From NCBI GenBank assembly GCA_964521285.1, contig CAZFQS010000001.1, positions 124,001 through 188,000 of the forward strand: a stretch of DNA of 64,000 bases, in the 5' to 3' direction. A program made the position numbers and the translations under genes. Shown here piece after piece: positions 46,321 through 54,313 of this stretch (position 1 is its first letter; every line of letters starts with the position of its first letter). The stretch is from G020354785 sp964521285. GTDB taxonomy: Bacteria > Bacteroidota > Bacteroidia > Bacteroidales > UBA10428. Under the pieces are notes generated by a model that worked only from the letters and a program-made list of their open reading frames with translations, was not told the DNA's origin and searched no databases.

Positions 46321-47334
46321 ATGAAAACAAAATTACTATTACTTTTTGTTCCGGTTTTAATACTTGCAGTAAATCTTAATGCGCAAGTAGACCCCGGTAC
46401 TGCAAATGTTACACATGAATGGACATTTGATGACGGGACAGCAAATGACCAGGTAGGATTTGGCGGCGGGGTATTGAATGGTACAACCACTATTGAAAAC
46501 GGGGAACTGATAATAGATGCAGCTGATGAATATGTTAGTCTGACTGCCTCCGTGATCGGTATTAACGCATACACAGAATTATCTGTTGCTACCTGGTTCA
46601 CTACATTGGATATTGCCGACATCAACACCGGTTATCACATGATTTGGTACTTTGGTGGTTCCGAGGTAGATGGATTAGGAGGAACCGCTGAATTGGGTTC
46701 TAATGGTATCTTCTTTTCACCGGCCAGGGGTGACGACTGGTGTCGTACAGCGATTTCATGCGGTAATATTGCAACACCCTGGACAACTGAAAACGCTGCT
46801 CAAATTCAGCCTGAAATAGCTTTTGGTGGCGAGACCTGGCACATTGTTACTACTGTTAATGATGATTCAATCTCAATGTATATTAATGGTGATTTAATTG
46901 GTAGAGGTGCTATGGATGCATTTCCTGACAGTAAACTTTCGAACCTGAGTAATGAGTTTGCCTGGATTGGCAGAGGTGGTTATTCGGATGACCCGAATTA
47001 CTGGTGTAAGGTCGATAAACTCACAGTATATGATAAAGTGCTGTCTGACGAAGAGGTGCTATGGCTTTACCAGAATCCGGGGGGGCCAAGTGGCGTAAAT
47101 GAAATTCAAAGTCAGCCCGGTATAAAGATTTATGAATCAGAGGGAATTATTTATGTACAAAACGAGGATAATGTATTAATCAATTCCGTTGAGATATTTG
47201 ATGTAACAGGTAGAGTGGTATACCAGACAGATGACTTTACCGGGTTTATCAGACACAACCTCCAGTCAAGCATTTATATTGTTAAACTGCAAAGCAACAG
47301 GGGAGATTACATCTCTAAAATCATGATTGAATAA
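46321..47334 (+). CDS. LamG/concanavalin-like surface protein with T9SS sorting domain, third gene of the SusCD locus
   Basis: A 337-residue protein when started at ATG 46321, which gives a good signal peptide (LLLLFVPVLILAVNLNAQ); ATG 46297 adds eight residues. A LamG-like jelly roll fills residues 20-255 (HEWTFDDGTANDQVG at the start, ISMYINGDLIGRG, then VDKLTVYDKVLSDEEV at the end). A T9SS type A tail follows (IFDVTGRVVYQ to IYIVKLQ). The third gene of a PUL commonly encodes a surface glycan-binding protein; here it would be carried by T9SS instead of a lipid anchor. Glycan binding is inference; a weak hydrolase cannot be ruled out. Confidence 0.8.
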   Translation: MKTKLLLLFVPVLILAVNLNAQVDPGTANVTHEWTFDDGTANDQVGFGGGVLNGTTTIENGELIIDAADEYVSLTASVIGINAYTELSVATWFTTLDIADINTGYHMIWYFGGSEVDGLGGTAELGSNGIFFSPARGDDWCRTAISCGNIATPWTTENAAQIQPEIAFGGETWHIVTTVNDDSISMYINGDLIGRGAMDAFPDSKLSNLSNEFAWIGRGGYSDDPNYWCKVDKLTVYDKVLSDEEVLWLYQNPGGPSGVNEIQSQPGIKIYESEGIIYVQNEDNVLINSVEIFDVTGRVVYQTDDFTGFIRHNLQSSIYIVKLQSNRGDYISKIMIE

Positions 47335-47364
47335 TCCTTGAAGTTGAATTATCAAGTACATAAC

Positions 47365-47395
47365 AAAAAGGCTGTCTCAAAAGGGCGGCCTTTTT
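47365..47395. terminator. bidirectional intrinsic terminator
   Basis: AAAAAGGC (47365-47372) pairs with GCCTTTTT (47388-47395) around a 15-base loop. The A-run and T-run make it work on both strands, and it lies between two convergent genes. Confidence 0.75.
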
Positions 47396-47396
47396 A

Positions 47397-49658
47397 TTAT
47401 CCATAATCCCGTATAAGGGCGATGACTTTTTCTTCAAGTATGGATATCTTTTTATTATCAGGATCAAGTCCCTTCATTTCTTCTAAAATAGCCTGTGCCT
47501 TATCAGTTAATCTGTTTTGTAAGTATACTATCCCCAACTTATAGAGGAAGTCAATATCTTTTTTATAATCGGGATAGGCTTTGAGGTAATAGACAATTGA
47601 ACTGCTGTCATTTCTTTTAAATAAAATGTCACCTACATACCGGTTGGCAATAGAAGTTTCTTTTACTTCAAGTGATTTTAAGAATTCAGCCAGGGCTGAA
47701 TCGATTTTTGCGGCCCGGTACAAAGTTAATGCCCTGATAATTTGACTTTCAACCTGCACCGGCACAAAATGCGTATAATTCTTCTTTTCCGGGTAAACAG
47801 GTTGATAACCAGGATTTATTTTCTTCAGCTTTTCGAGTATTTCCTGTGATTTAATGTCATCCCCGCTATAATAATATATTTTGTGCAGCGTTATCAGTAT
47901 TATTACTTTAGTGTTTATACTGTGATCAAGTTCAGAAGCCCTGTTTAATGCTTCTACTGCTTCATCATAATCCCCTTTTAAAATAAGTATTTCACTTTTA
48001 ATAAAATATGCAAAAAGAGACTCTTTTAATTCCAAAGATTTATTTAACAATTTTAAGGCCAGTGTAAAGTCATAAATAAGTGAGAGACAGTGAACTGCTT
48101 CATTATAATCCCTTACCTGGAAAGGATCATATTTGATGTTTGCATAATACTCCCTGAAAGCTTTATAATAATCCCCTCTTTTCTTATAAAAATCTGCCAT
48201 CTTTAAATGAGCTTCATCTATCTTTACAGATGGCGATGTAGCCACTGCAAATGCCAGGGAATCAACCAGCGATTCGGGTTTATATGTTTCCCGGTAATGT
48301 GCTGATGTTGATTCAAGAGGTTGAAAAGGCCAATAACTGGACATAATATTAACTAAATGCCCCCCCACCAAACTGTCTAATTCAGTATATCCCCAGTTTT
48401 TTTTATAATAGGAAGAATTTTTGTAGTAGACCGGACTTAATTTTTCACCAATTATCTTTGATTCCGCCAGTTCATTAAAAAATGCATCAGCCATTAAAAA
48501 ATATCCTTCTATATTAGGGTGAACATGCTCGGTTAACAGGTTATTACCAATTAGCCTATTTGCAGAAGCTTCTTCATAATTGCTTTTCATTGGAACCAGG
48601 TTAGCATTATATTTTACTGCTAATTCATGGATAATTTCATTTATTTCTTCAGATGCCCTAAACCTTATGCAATCTAAATCTTTTGCACGGTAATAGTTTT
48701 CTTTAGCTATCTCAAAATTTCCTTCTCTTTCACTTTTTACGCCACTGTTATATATATCCAAGGCTAAGGGGTAATCAGTTGTTGCTACCGAACAAAAAGG
48801 CTTTAAATCCTTTACATTGCTTATCAAATTACTTATAAAAACTGGTACATTTTTACGTTTCGCCTTTTTTAACAAATGATCAATGTTTTTTCTATAATTT
48901 TCAATTCCGATATTATAAATTTTACTTTTATACCCTATTTCCTTATTATCAGCAATTACTTTCATTAAAATACCCCTGACACCTTGTTTAGTATTATTAC
49001 CAGATACTAATCCTCCAATTCCGGTAATTGCATTTCGTAATAGCTGATAAAACCTTAAAGATAAAAGGTCCAGATGCAGAAATGTTAAACTTCTGTATTT
49101 GCTTGTTTTTTCAACTGATCCAATACCAAAAGCACCGTAAAATTCGTTGTGGCCTGCATAAATTAATATGGCATCCGGATCCTCTTCCAATACATCATCA
49201 ATAAAATCCAGTAAAGTAAAACTATTAATTGCAGTAATGGCTGTATTTATAACTTCCATCTTTTTTTCAGGATAGCAGTCCTGAAGCCTTTCCTGTAATA
49301 TTCGGGAAAACATTAAATTCTGGTCATATGGGAATCCCAGAACTGTTGAACTGCCAAGAACAAATACTCTGAAACCGTTTTCAGGTTTTTCTTTCAGAAA
49401 CATATCACCGCAAGGCTTATTATATTCAAGCTTTTGAAAATATTTCTTGCCTATTACAGGATTTATGAATCTGTATTCCCGGAAATCTTCTTCAGGAAAA
49501 TCAAGGAACAAATTATAATTATCCCCATAATTTATAATTCTTAAAACCATTTCAAGTAAAAAAAAAATAAATAATGGTATAGCTATCAGCATGATATTAA
49601 AAAGTAGCTTTTTTGCCCTGGTATAACTTATCTGATCTCTATTTTTATGTTTTTTCAT
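47397..49658 (-). CDS. membrane-anchored SGNH-hydrolase-like protein with C-terminal TPR repeats
   Basis: A 753-residue protein. One membrane helix (about residues 20-42, LFNIMLIAIPLFIFFLLEM) is followed by an SGNH domain: block I FVLGSSTVLG near residue 105, the AGHNEFYG block III, and a terminal HVHPNIEGY near residue 377. About 250 residues of tetratricopeptide-like helices complete it (residues 490-740). The GDS motif is replaced by GSS, as is common in this TPR-SGNH group. Function unknown; acyl removal or transfer on an envelope polymer is possible. It separates the SusCD operon from the GH51 operon and points the other way, so it is probably not part of that regulon. Confidence 0.75.
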   Translation of the reverse strand: MKKHKNRDQISYTRAKKLLFNIMLIAIPLFIFFLLEMVLRIINYGDNYNLFLDFPEEDFREYRFINPVIGKKYFQKLEYNKPCGDMFLKEKPENGFRVFVLGSSTVLGFPYDQNLMFSRILQERLQDCYPEKKMEVINTAITAINSFTLLDFIDDVLEEDPDAILIYAGHNEFYGAFGIGSVEKTSKYRSLTFLHLDLLSLRFYQLLRNAITGIGGLVSGNNTKQGVRGILMKVIADNKEIGYKSKIYNIGIENYRKNIDHLLKKAKRKNVPVFISNLISNVKDLKPFCSVATTDYPLALDIYNSGVKSEREGNFEIAKENYYRAKDLDCIRFRASEEINEIIHELAVKYNANLVPMKSNYEEASANRLIGNNLLTEHVHPNIEGYFLMADAFFNELAESKIIGEKLSPVYYKNSSYYKKNWGYTELDSLVGGHLVNIMSSYWPFQPLESTSAHYRETYKPESLVDSLAFAVATSPSVKIDEAHLKMADFYKKRGDYYKAFREYYANIKYDPFQVRDYNEAVHCLSLIYDFTLALKLLNKSLELKESLFAYFIKSEILILKGDYDEAVEALNRASELDHSINTKVIILITLHKIYYYSGDDIKSQEILEKLKKINPGYQPVYPEKKNYTHFVPVQVESQIIRALTLYRAAKIDSALAEFLKSLEVKETSIANRYVGDILFKRNDSSSIVYYLKAYPDYKKDIDFLYKLGIVYLQNRLTDKAQAILEEMKGLDPDNKKISILEEKVIALIRDYG

Positions 49659-49775
49659 TTACCAGTATAACTTATCTTACTTATTAAACTAAAATCGTTC
49701 TAAATCCCTCTTCCGGAAAGTAAAAATAGCATATTTCTGCTGATTATCTTTTTGCACAAAATTAAATTCAACATT

Positions 49776-49832
49776 TGTCCACCATTTATAGACAATCCTG
49801 TACCAATAAAAACAATATTGTGAATAAATTTG
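49776..49832 (+). promoter_or_regulatory. operator and -7 box of the GH51-GH43-GH51 operon
   Basis: TGTCCACC at 49776-49783 and the weaker CCTGTACC at 49797-49804 are 21 bp apart. TAAATTTG (49825-49832) starts 49 bp after the first half-site, the same distance as at the susC promoter. The stretch ATTTGTCCACCAT with ACAAT following also matches the site at 60889 closely. Confidence 0.6.
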
Positions 49833-49900
49833 ATTATATAGCACAAAAATTGGATTCTAGTTAGATTTTAATTAAAAAATAACCTCTAAAAACTATAAAA

Positions 49901-51475
49901 ATGATTATTGGAAAAAAACTTAAAACACTGCTTTGCCTTATGATGTCTCTTGTATTATTTTGTTTTTTCTCATTAATGGGACAAGTAACTGATAAACAGC
50001 TAAAGGCAAAAATCGTTGTCAATGCCGATTTAGGAGAAAATATAATAAGCAAACATATTTACGGGCATTTTTCCGAACACCTTGGTCATTGTATTTATGG
50101 CGGCTATTGGGTTGGAGAAGATTCTGAGATCCCCAATACAAGGGGTATACGTAATGATGTGGTTGAAGCTCTTAAAAATGTTAATATACCTAATCTAAGA
50201 TGGCCCGGAGGTTGCTTTGCCGATGAATATCACTGGACGGATGGAATCGGGCCAAGAGAAGATCGTCCGAAAATGATTAATACCCACTGGGGTGGTGTTA
50301 CCGAAGACAATAGCTTTGGCACCCATGAGTTTTTTGATCTTTGCCGGCAATTAAATGCCGAGCCGGTCATTTGCGGAAATGTCGGAAGCGGAACTGTTGA
50401 AGAAATGTCCAAATGGGTGGAATATATAAATTCAGATAATGTTAGTCCAATGGCCGATTTACGCCGGAAAAACGGGCAGGAAAAGGCCTGGGGTATAAAA
50501 TTCTGGGATGTTGGTAATGAAAACTGGGGTTGTGGGGGAAATATGACTGCTGAATTTTATGCTGATCAATATAAAAGATATGCTACATTCTGCAGAAACT
50601 ATGGTGAAAACAGACTTTTAAAAATTGCCGGAGGTGCAAATTCCAATGATTTAAACTGGACAGAAATACTAATGGAAAATATCCCGCACCGGATGATGTG
50701 GGGAATTTCGCTGCATTATTATACTTCAAACTGGCGGAATAAAGGATCAGCAACTGAATTTGGTGAAGACCGGTACTTTGACATTCTTGAACGGTGTTTA
50801 CACATTGCCGGAGTTATTGACAAACACATGACCATCATGGATAAATACGACCCTGATAAAAAGGTTGCTCTTGTATTTGACGAATGGGGAACATGGTACA
50901 CTGTGGAACCAGGCACAAATCCAGGCTTTCTGTTCCAGCAAAACACCTTAAGGGATGCTCTTGTGGCAGGATTATCTCTTAACTATTTAAACGAACGCTG
51001 TGAGAGGGTAAAGATGGCAAACATTGCGCAGACCGTAAATGTATTACAGGCTTTAATATTTACCAGTGAAGATAAAATTATTCTTACTCCTACTTATCAT
51101 ATTTTTGAAATGTTCAAGGTGCACCAGGATGCCATTTTATTGCCCCTTAATCTTAATTGCGGTGATTATGAATATAACGGCAAAAAACTGCCTGCATTAA
51201 GTGCTTCAGCTTCACGAAATAAAGATGGTGTTGTACATATTTCTGTTGTTAATATTCATCCTGAAAAAGATATTGAATTAACACTCGATTTGAGAGGGAC
51301 AAAAATAACAAATGTTAGTGGCCGCATACTTACCTCAGATAATTTTACTGATCATAACACTTTTGAAGATCCTGAAAAATTAAAGCCGGCAGTCTTTAAA
51401 AATTTTAAAACAAATAAAAATGAGGTAACCGGCACAATACCGGCTAAATCAGTTATTGTTCTTGAGATAATGTAA
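49901..51475 (+). CDS. GH51 alpha-L-arabinofuranosidase (first)
   Basis: 524 residues with a signal peptide (LCLMMSLVLFCFFSLMGQ). The retaining GH51 site is complete: acid/base E207 in DVGNENWGCGG and nucleophile E328 in VFDEWGTW. The N-terminal beta strands begin with IYGHFSEHLG, and RWPGGCFADEYHW forms part of the substrate pocket. A C-terminal beta-sandwich ends the protein. It removes terminal L-arabinofuranose from arabinan, arabinoxylan or oligosaccharides. No T9SS tail is present, so it is probably periplasmic and acts on imported oligosaccharides. First gene of a three-gene operon. Confidence 0.93.
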   Translation: MIIGKKLKTLLCLMMSLVLFCFFSLMGQVTDKQLKAKIVVNADLGENIISKHIYGHFSEHLGHCIYGGYWVGEDSEIPNTRGIRNDVVEALKNVNIPNLRWPGGCFADEYHWTDGIGPREDRPKMINTHWGGVTEDNSFGTHEFFDLCRQLNAEPVICGNVGSGTVEEMSKWVEYINSDNVSPMADLRRKNGQEKAWGIKFWDVGNENWGCGGNMTAEFYADQYKRYATFCRNYGENRLLKIAGGANSNDLNWTEILMENIPHRMMWGISLHYYTSNWRNKGSATEFGEDRYFDILERCLHIAGVIDKHMTIMDKYDPDKKVALVFDEWGTWYTVEPGTNPGFLFQQNTLRDALVAGLSLNYLNERCERVKMANIAQTVNVLQALIFTSEDKIILTPTYHIFEMFKVHQDAILLPLNLNCGDYEYNGKKLPALSASASRNKDGVVHISVVNIHPEKDIELTLDLRGTKITNVSGRILTSDNFTDHNTFEDPEKLKPAVFKNFKTNKNEVTGTIPAKSVIVLEIM

Positions 51476-51499
51476 AAATAAATAATGACTTTAATATAA

Positions 51500-52522
51500 A
51501 TGTCAGCCTGGAAAAGAGAATATGACTTCCGGAAAAATCTGAAAACAGTATTAATCATAATACTGTTATTCAATATTATTCCTCTTATTCATGCACAGAA
51601 AGAAAACATTTCAGTACATGATCCGGTAATGATTAAGCAGGATGACACCTACTATCTGTTTCATACAGGCTGGGGTATATCTGTGTGGTCATCCGGAGAT
51701 ATGGTAAGCTGGAAACGTGAAAAGCCTGTTTTTAATGACCCTCCTGAATGGGCGGTGGAAGCTGTGCCCGGATTTAAGGGCCACATTTGGGCACCTGATA
51801 TTTCTTACCATAATGGTAACTATTACCTTTATTATTCTATATCAGCATTTGGGAAAAATACTTCCTGTATCGGACTGGCTGTAAACAAAACATTAAATCC
51901 TGATAATCCTGATTTCAAGTGGGTAGATCATGGAAAAATAATCCAGTCCGTTCCGGGAAGAGACCTCTGGAATGCCATCGACCCAAACCTGGCCTTTGAC
52001 GATTCAGACATTCCATGGTTAAATTTCGGGTCCTTCTGGTCCGGCATAAAAATGGTTAAACTAAAGGACGACCTTAAAGGAATTGCAAAATCACCCCAGG
52101 AATGGTATACAATTGCCAGGCGTCCGCGTGATATTGAAACAGATGACTACGATCCCGGTAAGGGAGCTATAGAGGCTCCGTTTATCTTTAGAAAAGGAAA
52201 ATATTATTATCTGTTCGTTTCCTTTGATTACTGTTGCAGGGGACTGAATAGCAATTATAAAATTATGGTTGGCAGGTCTGAGAAAATTACAGGACCTTAT
52301 GTGGATCGTGAAGGGATACTGATGCTTCACGGAGGAGGAACTCCTGTGCTTGAGGGCAATGAAGAATGGCCCGGAGTGGGGCATAATTCGGCATATACTT
52401 TCGATGGGACTGACTACCTTGTTTTTCATGCTTATGACGCATCTGACAACGGCAAACCCAAACTACAGATAAAAAAGATGATGTTGGATGAAGCAGGTTG
52501 GCCGGTCATAGATGATAGATGA
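51500..52522 (+). CDS. GH43 endo-/exo-arabinanase-like hydrolase
   Basis: 340 residues. The signal peptide ends at LIHAQ. The five-bladed propeller has the inverting triad: base D41 in SVHDPVM, modulator D161 in NAIDPNLAF, and acid E225 in GAIEAPFIF. The pattern (WAPDISYHNGNYYLYYS, FGSFWSGIKM) is that of the endo-1,5-alpha-L-arabinanase branch. It lies between two GH51 genes, 24 and 43 bases apart. No sorting tail, so probably periplasmic. Whether it is endo- or exo-acting cannot be told. Confidence 0.9.
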   Translation: MSAWKREYDFRKNLKTVLIIILLFNIIPLIHAQKENISVHDPVMIKQDDTYYLFHTGWGISVWSSGDMVSWKREKPVFNDPPEWAVEAVPGFKGHIWAPDISYHNGNYYLYYSISAFGKNTSCIGLAVNKTLNPDNPDFKWVDHGKIIQSVPGRDLWNAIDPNLAFDDSDIPWLNFGSFWSGIKMVKLKDDLKGIAKSPQEWYTIARRPRDIETDDYDPGKGAIEAPFIFRKGKYYYLFVSFDYCCRGLNSNYKIMVGRSEKITGPYVDREGILMLHGGGTPVLEGNEEWPGVGHNSAYTFDGTDYLVFHAYDASDNGKPKLQIKKMMLDEAGWPVIDDR

Positions 52523-52565
52523 ATAAAACGAATATTACTAAATAATAACAACTAATAAAAGACTA

Positions 52566-54158
52566 ATGATGATAAGTAAAGTTATAAAATGGTTAGCTGG
52601 TTTCCTCTTGATATGTATACTTTCGAGTGGAAATCTTTGTTCCCAGGATGCAAAAATTAAAATAGATATTGACCGCACTATTGGTGAAGTGAATAAAAAT
52701 ATTTACGGTAATTTTGTCGAGCATCTGGGCCGTTGCGTATATGGAGGAATTTATGATAAGGGCTCACCACTGTCTGATGAAAATGGCTTCAGAAAAGATG
52801 TGCTTGAGGCCGTAAAAGTATTAAATGTATCTTTAACACGCTATCCGGGTGGAAATTTCGTTTCAAACTATCACTGGCTTGATGGAGTGGGCCCGGACCG
52901 TACACCCAGAATGGAACTGGCATGGGCAAGACTGGAGACTAACGAATTCGGCACAAACGAATTTGTTGAATTTGCCAGAGAAATTGGTACAGAACCCTAT
53001 TTTGCAGTTAATATGGGAACAGGAACAATTGAAGAAGCACAGAGATGGGTAGAATACTGCAATGTAAAAGAAGGGCCTTATTATGCTGAATTGAGAAAAA
53101 AACATGGTTTCCCCGAACCTTACAATATCAAATACTGGAGCCTTGGGAACGAGATGGATGGCTTCTGGCAAATGGGCCATCTCAATGCCGAAGATTACTG
53201 CAAGAAGGCACGTGAAGCTGCAAAACTCATGCGTCTAACCTCACCCGGAATAAAATTCGTTGCAGCAGGATCCTCGAATTACAGGCCCAATGCTGACCCT
53301 GATGAATGGAACGCTACAATTCTTCATGAATTAAGAGATGTTGTTGATTATATTGCATTACATATTTATGTCGGAAACCCTGACAATAATTATTACAACT
53401 TTATGTCAACACCCCGGGTTATGGAACAGCGGACACAGGTAGTAAAAGGGATGATACTTGAAGAGATGCAAAAAGCCGACAGAAATGCCCACGACCCGAT
53501 TTATATTGCCTGGGATGAATATAATGTATGGTATCGTGCACGAACTGACGAATCAATGAAGGGTACACGTGCACTTGAAGAACACTATAACCTTGAAGAT
53601 GCCCTTGTGATTGCCGGTTTCCTGAATGTCTTTATACGTAATGCCGATATAGTAAAGATGGCAAATATGGCTCAGCTTGTTAATGTTATAGCTCCCATAT
53701 TTACCAGCGAAACAGGAATGTTTAAACAGACTATCTATTATCCCCTTGAACTTTTTGCCAACAATGTTCACGGAACATCACTTGATGTGTTTGTAGATTG
53801 TGACACCTATGACACTGAAGAGTTTTTTATAGGTCTCGGTGAAAGCAAGACAAAACAATCTAATGTTCCGTACCTCGATGTATCTGCGACCTATAAAGAC
53901 GAAGAGGTTATTCTGTGTGTAGTAAACCGTAATAAAGATAAGGCAATTTCAGCTGATATTATTTGCCAGACAGGTGATTTCTCTGGCAATTTTCAGGTAT
54001 ATGAGGTGAACGGCCCGGATATAAAATCCAGGAACGATTTTGGAACAGAAACAGTCAAAACTGTAAAAAAGCCTGATATTAAAACCAAAGGGAAAAACCT
54101 GACTTATTCTTTTCCTCCCCATTCATTTACTATGATGAAGGGGAGAATTAATCAGTAA
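52566..54158 (+). CDS. GH51 alpha-L-arabinofuranosidase (second)
   Basis: 530 residues with a signal peptide (LAGFLLICILSSGNLCSQ). Catalytic residues are acid/base E196 in SLGNEMDGFW and nucleophile E318 in AWDEYNVWY. It is clearly distinct from the first GH51 of this operon (YPGGNFVSNYHW against WPGGCFADEYHW; different N-terminal loops), so the two belong to separate subgroups and may prefer different linkages, such as alpha-1,2/1,3 side chains and alpha-1,5 backbone ends. Last gene before a strong terminator. Confidence 0.93.
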   Translation: MMISKVIKWLAGFLLICILSSGNLCSQDAKIKIDIDRTIGEVNKNIYGNFVEHLGRCVYGGIYDKGSPLSDENGFRKDVLEAVKVLNVSLTRYPGGNFVSNYHWLDGVGPDRTPRMELAWARLETNEFGTNEFVEFAREIGTEPYFAVNMGTGTIEEAQRWVEYCNVKEGPYYAELRKKHGFPEPYNIKYWSLGNEMDGFWQMGHLNAEDYCKKAREAAKLMRLTSPGIKFVAAGSSNYRPNADPDEWNATILHELRDVVDYIALHIYVGNPDNNYYNFMSTPRVMEQRTQVVKGMILEEMQKADRNAHDPIYIAWDEYNVWYRARTDESMKGTRALEEHYNLEDALVIAGFLNVFIRNADIVKMANMAQLVNVIAPIFTSETGMFKQTIYYPLELFANNVHGTSLDVFVDCDTYDTEEFFIGLGESKTKQSNVPYLDVSATYKDEEVILCVVNRNKDKAISADIICQTGDFSGNFQVYEVNGPDIKSRNDFGTETVKTVKKPDIKTKGKNLTYSFPPHSFTMMKGRINQ

Positions 54159-54194
54159 GATCTCAACATCACATCTTTTCACCATATACTTTGT

Positions 54195-54226
54195 AGTCCG
54201 TTGCCCTTTCGCAACGGACTTTTTTA
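54195..54226 (+). terminator. intrinsic terminator of the GH51-GH43-GH51 operon
   Basis: Perfect 10-bp stem AGTCCGTTGC / GCAACGGACT with a CCTTTC loop, followed by six T. One of the clearest terminators in the window. Confidence 0.9.
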
Positions 54227-54263
54227 TTACTCTTTACTGGTATGCATCTGATACGTTTTCGAG

Positions 54264-54292
54264 ACGGACTTTCACTAGAACGGATAGTCCGT
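54264..54292. repeat. inverted repeat sharing the terminator's outer arm
   Basis: ACGGACT (54264-54270) and AGTCCGT (54286-54292) form an inverted repeat without a T-run. The arms copy the outer seven bases of the terminator just upstream, as if the terminator had been partly duplicated. Confidence 0.4.
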
Positions 54293-54313
54293 ATTTAATT
54301 CACATATAATGAA

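Noticed and set aside
46290..46628. 112-codon minus-strand ORF
   Set aside because: Antisense to the signal peptide and LamG region of the third PUL gene; no family features.
47365..47395. Insertion sequence remnant (GGCTGTCTCAAAAG resembles IS-end text)
   Set aside because: It forms a complete two-way terminator between convergent genes and no transposase fragment is near.
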